Positions 16,520 to 23,093 of a DNA stretch of 26,028 nucleotides are shown here, piece by piece (position 1 is the first letter of the stretch; each line of letters starts with the position of its first letter). The stretch is taken from NCBI GenBank assembly GCA_012271025.1, contig JAAXHF010000211.1, positions 1 to 26,028 on the forward strand, in the 5' to 3' direction. Both the position numbers and the translations under genes were made by a program. The notes under the pieces were generated by a model, which did not search any database, had not been told where the DNA came from, and saw nothing but the letters and a program-made list of their open reading frames with translations. The DNA is from Deltaproteobacteria bacterium (GTDB lineage: Bacteria; Desulfobacterota_B; Binatia; Bin18).

Positions 16520-17974
16520 ATGCTGGATGAGCGGCTCGCAGGCGCGAATCGGCACGCATGGAACACGTGGCTCAAGGCAGCCGCAGTCGTGGCCATCGGC
16601 ATATCGGGCTTCGGACTGTGGCTGGCGGAACTCGTGATACCCCACCAACCGGCGGGCGAAATCGGCAGCTCTGCCCCCGAAGTGTCAAGCAACGCGACAA
16701 TCCCGGGCTTGGACGATCTCCAGTCCGCTGCCCTGTCAATCGACGCCGACCCGCGCGAACGCTTCAAGCAGACCCTGGGTGAGTATATGCGCGAGGTCGA
16801 GCCGCTCATCCACAGCCGGACGTTCGCCAGCTGGGATGCGGTCGCCCAGCGCGACCTGACGGCTATGAAGGCCGCCGCCCTGCAGGCCTTCAGCGACGGA
16901 AACCACGCCGACGCGCTGTCACTGCTCACCACCGCGCTTGAAAAGGCGCGCACCGCGCTGGAGCAACGCGAGGCAGCGTTCACCACGGCGCTTGCGGCTG
17001 CGGACGCCAGCCTTGAACAGGACGACTACGATGCCGCCAGCCTGCATATCACTGAAGCCCTGCGCATCAGGCCGCAGTCGCCCGAAGCCCTGCACCTGCG
17101 GGCCGAGATCGAGGCATTACCGGAAGTGCTGGTCCACGTCGAAGCCGCGCGGATAGCCAGGCTGGAAAACAATACCCAGGCCGAGTTGCGAGCGCTGGAG
17201 GAAGTCGTCAAGCGGGATCCCTCCCGGCCGGCCAGCCGTCAGCGTCTGGCCAGCCTGAGGACAGCGATTCAGGATGACCGCTACAGCCGTCATATTGCCC
17301 GCGGGTTTGCCGCCCTGGAAAAGAACGATCTCGGCAGTGCCCAGGAGCATCTCAACCACGCGCGTGCACTCTTTCCCAATCGGTCCGAAACCGCCCTGTT
17401 GGCCAAACAGGTACGCGAACGTGATCATGGCTTGCAGGTCGAACGTCTGCTCCATCAGGCCCGCTCTGCCGAGCAGGCGGACGACTGGTCTGCGGCGCGT
17501 GACGCCTATCGGCAGGTCGAGGCGATCCGGCCCGGACACGCACCGGCCATCCAGGGCCGTCAGACTGCCGAGCGCCTCCTGGCTCTGCTCAGCGCCATCA
17601 CGGCCCAGCTCGACGCTCCGCACCGACTGACGTTGCCACCCGTTGCCGCCCAGGCCCGAGAGCTGATCGCCCAGGGCAGGCAAGCCGGGCAGGCCAGTCC
17701 GCACTTGGCCGCCCGGGCTGCTGAACTCCGGCACACGCTGGAGCGCTACTCCAGACAGGTCCCGGTTCGGATCGTCTCCGACGGCAAGACAAAAATATCG
17801 GTCAGGGGAGTCGGTCGGGTCGGAGCGGTCGTCTCAAAGCTGATCCACCTCAAGCCGGGCGCGTACCACTTCGAGGGCAGTCGGAGCGGATACAAATCGG
17901 AGATCGTACAGGTTCGGGTCCCACCGGACGCGTTTGACGTTCAGGTTGAGATTGTTTGCGATGAACCGATTTGA
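16520..17974 (+). CDS. Membrane-anchored TPR protein with C-terminal PEGA-like beta domain
   Basis: ATG 16520 is preferred to ATG 16484 because it has GGAG at 16509-16512 with 7-base spacing, and 16484 lies inside the hairpin loop. The 484-aa product has a short cytoplasmic N-terminus, one TM segment (about residues 17-40) and a long helical periplasmic region (about 60-400) with TPR-like repeats. One example is the repeat containing DDYDAASLHITEALRIRPQS. The C-terminal ~70 residues (from VPVRIVSDGK) form a beta-rich domain with LKPGAYHFEGSRSGYKS, resembling PEGA domains and matching a tail I associate with envelope TPR proteins. It overlaps the next gene by 14 bp. A scaffold role is inferred. 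Confidence 0.82.
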   Translation: MLDERLAGANRHAWNTWLKAAAVVAIGISGFGLWLAELVIPHQPAGEIGSSAPEVSSNATIPGLDDLQSAALSIDADPRERFKQTLGEYMREVEPLIHSRTFASWDAVAQRDLTAMKAAALQAFSDGNHADALSLLTTALEKARTALEQREAAFTTALAAADASLEQDDYDAASLHITEALRIRPQSPEALHLRAEIEALPEVLVHVEAARIARLENNTQAELRALEEVVKRDPSRPASRQRLASLRTAIQDDRYSRHIARGFAALEKNDLGSAQEHLNHARALFPNRSETALLAKQVRERDHGLQVERLLHQARSAEQADDWSAARDAYRQVEAIRPGHAPAIQGRQTAERLLALLSAITAQLDAPHRLTLPPVAAQARELIAQGRQAGQASPHLAARAAELRHTLERYSRQVPVRIVSDGKTKISVRGVGRVGAVVSKLIHLKPGAYHFEGSRSGYKSEIVQVRVPPDAFDVQVEIVCDEPI

Positions 17975-20045
17975 GCAACGCATTAAAAGTGCCCGACAAT
18001 ACCAACGCAGCCGCTACGGGACCATCGCAATTGCGCTGGTGGGCGGTGTGCTGGTTGTCGCACTGACTGTCGTCTTCATGACCGGAACCTCGGTCAGGAT
18101 CGCGCCTGCGGACGCGGCCCAGACCGGTTCCGTTGGCGTTGAGGCGGGTATTGCGGTCGCCGTCTCGGGCGTGGTGTATGCCCTAAGCTCACAGCCCATA
18201 GTTGCCGTGAGCGCCCCCGGCTTTCGGACTGCCAGTCGCCAGATTCAGCCCCACGAACGGGGCGGTGTGGTCAGCGTCACGCTTCAGGAGTTACCCGGCC
18301 ACCTCTATGCACGATGCACGGTTATGACCGCCTCGTCAGGAAGCGATCAGCGTGTACCGTGTTCGGCCAGCCTGGCGGGTGAGGCCACCCGCTGGTCGCT
18401 GAACGACGACCGGCTGGCCACAGGCGCCGAGTTCGAGCGCGAACTTCTGCCGGGCGAATACCGGCTTGGCGTCAATCATCCCTATTACCAGACCGTTGAA
18501 CAGCGGATTGCCATTGGCCGTGGCGAACGGCTCGAACTCGACATTCCGCTCCAGCCGGTGGAGGGCGAGATCGTTATTCAGTCTCTTCCGACCGGCGCCT
18601 CGGTCAGCCTCAACGGCGTGGTGGCCGGAACAACGCCGCTGCGCACCCGTCTGGCCGGCGGCGCGCATCAGCTCGATGTAGCCCTCGACGGCTATGCGCG
18701 GGTTTCCGAAAGCCTGGAGTTGACCAACGACGTCTTGTCAGTCGAGCGCTCCTACCGTCTCCGGCGGCCAAGCGCGACCCTGGCCTTTGAGGTGAGTCCG
18801 CCGAACGGGAACCTGCTGGTCAACGGCAAACGGGTCAACCCCGCTCAGAACCATAGCGTGGCGGCCAACACCCAGGTCAATGTCACCTATCTCAGCCCGG
18901 GCTATACCAGCCTGAGCCGCCAGCTGGTCGCTCGGGCCCAGCAAACCACCCGCGTGCGGCTGCACTTGCAGCCCGAGTTCGGCCGAGTCGAGGTGCGGGC
19001 TCGGCCCCAGGCCCGTGTGTTCATCGACGGCGCGGAACACGGCGCGACGCCGCTGAGCCTGAGTCTGGCGACCAAACCTCAAACGATTTCCCTCAGGCGC
19101 CCGGGCTACCGGACGATTGACAAACAGATCACGCCGTCGCCCACCCATACGACGGTGATAGACGAAAGCCTGGCTAGCGAGTTTGCGGCACGTCTGGCAG
19201 AAGCGCCCAAGCGGTATGCCAACGCTGCCGGCGTGGAACTGGTCTTATTTCATCCGACCCGCTTCACCATGGGCGCGCCACGTCACCAGAAGGGCCAGCG
19301 GGCCAACGAGTTTGAGCGGCAGGTGACCCTCAGGAAACCGTTCTATGCAGGCAAATACGAAATCACCAACGCCCAGTTTCAGCAATTCAAGCCCGACCAC
19401 CGCGGCACGGCCGAGCTGCCCGTGACCGCTGTTGGCTGGCTGGATGCGGCAATGTTCTGCAACTGGCTGAGCCGCCAGGAAGATTTGCCGCCGTTTTACC
19501 GCATCAGGAACGGCGAACTGGTCGGCCTCGACACGACCTCGGACGGCTACCGGCTGCTGACGGAGGCCGAATGGGAGTGGCTGGCGCGCCGAGCGGGCCG
19601 CAAGGCCGAGACGGTGTTCCCGTGGGGTGACGAAGCCGTCCTGCCGCCCCGGACCGGGAATGTGGCGGATGAGAGCACCCAGGGCAGCACACGATTCTAC
19701 ATTCCGAAGTACACCGATGGACACGCCGGCCTGGCTCCGGTCGGGAGTTTTCCGGCTGAGTCGTCCGGGCTCCACGACCTGACCGGCAACGTCAGCGAAT
19801 GGGTGCATGACTATTATACGATTGTGGCGGACCCGGCGGCCGACGGCGCGATCGATCCGCTTGGCCCGGCTTCCGGCCAGTCGCGCGTCATCAAAGGCTC
19901 GAGTTGGCGCTCGGGTTCCCTGACCCCCCTGCGCGCGGCGTATAGAGACGGCCTGCGCGAGGGGCGCGACGATGTGGGGTTCAGAATAGCCAGATACCTG
20001 TACGCCAATGAGGAAAACGCGACACCCAGGCAAAGCGCACGATAA
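17961..20045 (+). CDS. Membrane protein with PEGA repeats and an FGE-sulfatase-like domain
   Basis: ATG 17961 overlaps the end of the TPR gene and gives 694 aa. A TM segment lies at about residues 20-41. Then come a beta-rich region, three PEGA-like repeats (about 200-254, 271-322, 340-390, each with a GY near the end), and a C-terminal domain of the FGE-sulfatase/SUMF1 type (about 422-681). Landmarks of that domain are MGA, YEITNAQFQQF, VTAVGWLDAAMFCNWLS, YRLLTEAEWEWLAR, GLHDLTGNVSEWV, SSWRSG and VGFRIAR. The two active-site cysteines of true formylglycine-generating enzyme fall in the region following SSW, where none are present. It is therefore probably a binding or structural module, as in the wider CLec-like fold family. 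It would sit in the periplasm. Confidence 0.88.
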   Translation: MNRFEQRIKSARQYQRSRYGTIAIALVGGVLVVALTVVFMTGTSVRIAPADAAQTGSVGVEAGIAVAVSGVVYALSSQPIVAVSAPGFRTASRQIQPHERGGVVSVTLQELPGHLYARCTVMTASSGSDQRVPCSASLAGEATRWSLNDDRLATGAEFERELLPGEYRLGVNHPYYQTVEQRIAIGRGERLELDIPLQPVEGEIVIQSLPTGASVSLNGVVAGTTPLRTRLAGGAHQLDVALDGYARVSESLELTNDVLSVERSYRLRRPSATLAFEVSPPNGNLLVNGKRVNPAQNHSVAANTQVNVTYLSPGYTSLSRQLVARAQQTTRVRLHLQPEFGRVEVRARPQARVFIDGAEHGATPLSLSLATKPQTISLRRPGYRTIDKQITPSPTHTTVIDESLASEFAARLAEAPKRYANAAGVELVLFHPTRFTMGAPRHQKGQRANEFERQVTLRKPFYAGKYEITNAQFQQFKPDHRGTAELPVTAVGWLDAAMFCNWLSRQEDLPPFYRIRNGELVGLDTTSDGYRLLTEAEWEWLARRAGRKAETVFPWGDEAVLPPRTGNVADESTQGSTRFYIPKYTDGHAGLAPVGSFPAESSGLHDLTGNVSEWVHDYYTIVADPAADGAIDPLGPASGQSRVIKGSSWRSGSLTPLRAAYRDGLREGRDDVGFRIARYLYANEENATPRQSAR

Positions 20046-20055
20046 TACTCGTCCG

Positions 20056-20217
20056 ATGAGGAAGAGATTAGTGTTCACTGTGAAGAGCCGTCGGCTTATC
20101 ATCATCCTGGTCGTGGCCGGCCTGATCGGCGCCGGCCTGCTGGCGGTTGCCGTTGCCCAGTCGAGCCGAGCCTCGTTCAGTCTGAATGCGCCGGCCTCAT
20201 TCCCGGTGGATATCTGA
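20056..20217 (+). CDS. Small single-pass membrane protein (53 aa)
   Basis: ATG 20056 lies 10 bp after the previous stop, and the TGA at 20215-20217 is 2 bp before the channel gene. The product has a basic N-terminus (MRKR..KSRR), one strong TM segment (about residues 13-33) and a short Ser/Ala-rich tail. An alternative GTG at 20071 would have a better SD (AGGAAGAG) and shorten it by five residues. I recognise no family. Its tight packing between genes suggests a small subunit or assembly factor of the channel complex rather than a chance frame. Confidence 0.6.
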   Translation: MRKRLVFTVKSRRLIIILVVAGLIGAGLLAVAVAQSSRASFSLNAPASFPVDI

Positions 20218-20219
20218 GT

Positions 20220-21083
20220 ATGACGAAAACCCTGTCGAACATGATCGCCCTGGTGGTGTGTGTGGTGGCCGTGCATATCACCTATATCGGCTACATCCGG
20301 CCACAGGCGTCGCTGGTGCTCGAAGCGTCCAGACAGGCCGGCCAGTCGGCTCCCCGCCACCTCGTCGTCATCCTCAAGGATTACGAGCAAGAGATCTGTC
20401 TGATCCTGATGCTGTGGGGGATGTTTCTCATTCTCGGCAAATGCCTTGCCATTCTGCGCGAGCAGTATCTGTTTTCCGTTGATCTGCTTGAGGAATCCGC
20501 CGAAGAACCCGAAGAGGCGGCCGAGGCTGAGGCGGCCGAAGACTCCCCGGGCGAATTCTACGGCTTGAACAGCGCCCTGAAAACGCTCGAAGCCCTGCCC
20601 CCCGATATCCGCGAAACGCCGCTGGTCAAGACTCTTATGACCAGCCTGCGCCGCTTCCTGATCACCCAGGATGTCCAGAACACGTCTGACGCCATCGAGT
20701 CCAGCGTTGAGGCCCTGGCCCTCAAACAGGATGCCGAGAACTCCATGATCCGCTATCTCATCTGGGCCATCCCGTCGATTGGATTCATCGGCACCGTGCG
20801 GGGCATCGGTCAGGCTCTGTCTCAGGCCGACCAGGCGCTTGCCGGTGATATCGCCGGGATGACCGAGAGCCTGGGCATTGCGTTCAATTCCACCTTGGTC
20901 GCGCTGCTGATCAGCATCGCCCTGATGTTCATGCTGCATCAGCTCCAACGGCTGCAAGATAATCTGGTGGTGGATACGCAGGACTACTGCGAGGCGTTCC
21001 TGCTCAATCGCATCAGCAAAGGTGATGCGGACCACCCGGTCAAGCTGGAATCATCACCATCTTTGTCGGTAGGTCGAAACTGA
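20220..21083 (+). CDS. MotA/TolQ/ExbB-type proton channel subunit
   Basis: Inner-membrane protein of the family that couples proton flow to mechanical work. The 287-aa product has TM segments at about residues 8-26 and 58-78, a charged cytoplasmic region with an acidic run (about 91-110), and two C-terminal TM segments (about 178-198 and 219-240). The segment IPSIGFIGTVRGIGQAL (184-200) matches the ExbB/TolQ signature APYIGLFGTVWGIM, including Thr192; Thr225 in FNSTLVAL occupies the second pore-Thr region. It is shorter in the tail than ZorA of Zorya systems. Its expected partner, an ExbD/TolR/MotB-like protein, is supplied by the next two genes. Confidence 0.9.
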   Translation: MTKTLSNMIALVVCVVAVHITYIGYIRPQASLVLEASRQAGQSAPRHLVVILKDYEQEICLILMLWGMFLILGKCLAILREQYLFSVDLLEESAEEPEEAAEAEAAEDSPGEFYGLNSALKTLEALPPDIRETPLVKTLMTSLRRFLITQDVQNTSDAIESSVEALALKQDAENSMIRYLIWAIPSIGFIGTVRGIGQALSQADQALAGDIAGMTESLGIAFNSTLVALLISIALMFMLHQLQRLQDNLVVDTQDYCEAFLLNRISKGDADHPVKLESSPSLSVGRN

Positions 21084-22144
21084 AACAGCGACGTGTCACA
21101 TCTGGACTCAACATCGCCTTCCTGGACATTATGTCCTGTGGGTTGGGCGCAATTGTGCTCGTGTTCATGCTGGTCAAGGATAACCCGGAGAGAGCCGAGC
21201 CCGAGACCGCGTTGCTGCAAGCCGACCTGAGCCGCCTCGAACAACTCCACCAGGAACTCCGCAGCGGGATACAGGCGCTCAGCGACCAGAGCCGGTCGGC
21301 TGACAGCCGCGTGCAGTCGGTCTCCCAGGAGCTGTCGCGTCTGCAGGACGAGGCGAACAAAAACCGCGACGCGGCAGACGCCAAGCGACAGCGGCTGGCG
21401 GCGCTCGAAGAGACGATCACCCAAACGAATATCACCACCCGATCGGATGTCATCGAGATTCCCAAGGCGGGCCAGGAAACCTACCTCATCGGTCTCAAGG
21501 TCGAAGGCCAGAAGATCGGTCTGCTGATTGATGTCAGCGCCTCGATGACCGATGAAACCCTGCTGGCGGTCATTCGCCGCAAAAATTCTTCGGACCTGGA
21601 TAAAAAAGCCGGCCCCAAATGGCGCCGCACCAAGGAAATCGTCAGCTGGCTGCTGGCCCGCCTGCCCGACCGCTCGCAAGTGAGCGTCGTGACCTATAGT
21701 GACAAGGCCGAACATCTGGGCGGACAACACTGGAAACCGAGCCGTGACCCAAGCAGCCTGGAGGGCATTCTGCGCGATCTTGAGGCGGTTGTCCCCTCGG
21801 GGCCGACCAACCTCCAGGCCGGTCTCAAAGCCATCTACGCGATGGGTCCCACCCACCTGTACCTTGTCACCGATGGCCTGCCCACGCAGGGCAGTGCTGG
21901 CTACAGCCGCCTCAACCCGTTTGCCGCCTGTAGCGCGCTGTGGGGCCGGTCCAGCAACATCTCCGGCGCATGTCGGGCTCAACTCTTCCGGCATACGATT
22001 CAAGACACCTGGCAGACCGACCGCCTGCCGGTCAACGTCATTCTGCTGCCCATTGAGGGCGATCCCGGTGCGGCGTTCGAGTACTGGCAGTGGGCGGCCC
22101 TGTCGGGCGGTCTGCTCATCACGCCTGCGGAGACCTGGCCATGA
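21080..22144 (+). CDS. vWA-domain protein with ExbD/TolR-like TM anchor (first copy)
   Basis: The first ATG (21131) would cut into the TM segment. Extending upstream to CTG 21080 gives KQRRVTSGLNIAFLDIMSCG, which aligns with the start of the next gene's product. CTG overlaps the channel gene's TGA as CTGA, with AGG 6 bases upstream. From CTG the product is 354 aa: TM about residues 13-32 with Asp16 at its start, a coiled coil (about 45-115) and a vWA domain with a complete MIDAS site: DVSAS (Asp151, Ser153, Ser155), Thr243 in SGPTN and Asp265 in VTDG. It should bind a divalent cation. Asp16 in FLD sits where ExbD/TolR carry their proton-conducting Asp. It overlaps the next gene by ATGA. Confidence 0.85.
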   Translation: MKQRRVTSGLNIAFLDIMSCGLGAIVLVFMLVKDNPERAEPETALLQADLSRLEQLHQELRSGIQALSDQSRSADSRVQSVSQELSRLQDEANKNRDAADAKRQRLAALEETITQTNITTRSDVIEIPKAGQETYLIGLKVEGQKIGLLIDVSASMTDETLLAVIRRKNSSDLDKKAGPKWRRTKEIVSWLLARLPDRSQVSVVTYSDKAEHLGGQHWKPSRDPSSLEGILRDLEAVVPSGPTNLQAGLKAIYAMGPTHLYLVTDGLPTQGSAGYSRLNPFAACSALWGRSSNISGACRAQLFRHTIQDTWQTDRLPVNVILLPIEGDPGAAFEYWQWAALSGGLLITPAETWP

Positions 22145-23088
22145 AGCCCCAGCGTCGGACCTTCGATATTTTCAGCCTGTCGTTTCTGGACGTGGTGTCG
22201 TGCGGCTTTGGCGCGGTGATCCTGCTGGTCCTGATTTCAGACTTTTCAGAGGCGGTTGTGCCCCAGCTCCAGGCTCGGACGGAGGCCCTGCTGCGGGCTA
22301 TTCTGAACGCTGAGGCCGAGGCCGACGACCTGCTGGCCGACCTCGCCAACCGTCAGGCCGAGGCTGCGTCGCGTGAAACCACGCTGGCAAGATTGCGGGC
22401 GGCGGCTGCGGCGGCGCGTCGGAGCGTCAGGACGAGCAAAGACGAGAACCGTGTGCTGGACAAAAATCTGGCCGGGCTGACGCTGGTCGAACAATCCGTC
22501 AAGCGCGCCGCCGTCCAGCAGGAGACGGCGCAGGAAAGCGATGAGGAGGTGGGCGGCATCCCGGTCGACAGCGACTATGTCGTCTTTATTGTTGATACGT
22601 CGGGAAGCATGCAGCAGATCTGGGGTCGGGTGACGCGGGAGCTTGAGAACGTCATGACCATTCATCCCAAGATCACCGGATTCCAGATTCTGAACGACAA
22701 CGGGGCGCATCTGATCTCCGGTTATGCCGGACGCTGGATTCCCGACACCCCGAGGCGCCGTCAGAACGTCATCCGGCTGTTCAGAACCTGGAACAGCACC
22801 TCGAACAGCAGCCCTGTCGAAGGACTCCATGTGGCCTTGCAGCGCTACGCCCGGCCGAACATCAAGCTGTCCATCTACATTTTCGGCGACGATTACACCG
22901 GCGGCTCCTACGACCCGGTCATTGAGGCCCTCCACCGGCTCAATACCAACGCCGCCACCGGCAAGCGCCTGGCCAAGGTCCACGCGGTGGGGTTCGTTTC
23001 CCCTCATACAACAGACCGCTTTCCCATCCTGATGCGCGAGCTGACCCGCCAGAACGGCGGCACCTTCGTCGCCCTGCCGGTACAATAA
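22141..23088 (+). CDS. vWA-domain protein with ExbD/TolR-like TM anchor (second copy)
   Basis: ATG 22141 overlaps the stop of the first vWA gene. The 315-aa product begins [21 protein letters not shown], a paralogue of the preceding N-terminus, with TM at about residues 14-33 and Asp17 at its start. A coiled coil (about 42-132) leads to a vWA domain with DTSGSM (Asp152, Ser154, Ser156) and Asp250 in FGDD. The usual MIDAS Thr seems replaced by Ser within NSSPVEGL (about 222-229), so metal binding may differ from its partner. It probably pairs with the channel subunit, making a heterodimeric stator partner with the first copy (inferred). Confidence 0.86.
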   Translation: MKPQRRTFDIFSLSFLDVVSCGFGAVILLVLISDFSEAVVPQLQARTEALLRAILNAEAEADDLLADLANRQAEAASRETTLARLRAAAAAARRSVRTSKDENRVLDKNLAGLTLVEQSVKRAAVQQETAQESDEEVGGIPVDSDYVVFIVDTSGSMQQIWGRVTRELENVMTIHPKITGFQILNDNGAHLISGYAGRWIPDTPRRRQNVIRLFRTWNSTSNSSPVEGLHVALQRYARPNIKLSIYIFGDDYTGGSYDPVIEALHRLNTNAATGKRLAKVHAVGFVSPHTTDRFPILMRELTRQNGGTFVALPVQ

Positions 23089-23093
23089 ATCCC

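Noticed and set aside
18000..20045. Active formylglycine-generating enzyme for sulfatases
   Set aside because: No cysteines in the active-site region and no sulfatase gene nearby.
19245..21035. 596-codon minus-strand open frame
   Set aside because: It is antisense to the FGE-like, small TM and channel genes, which have clear domains; long antisense frames are expected at this GC content.
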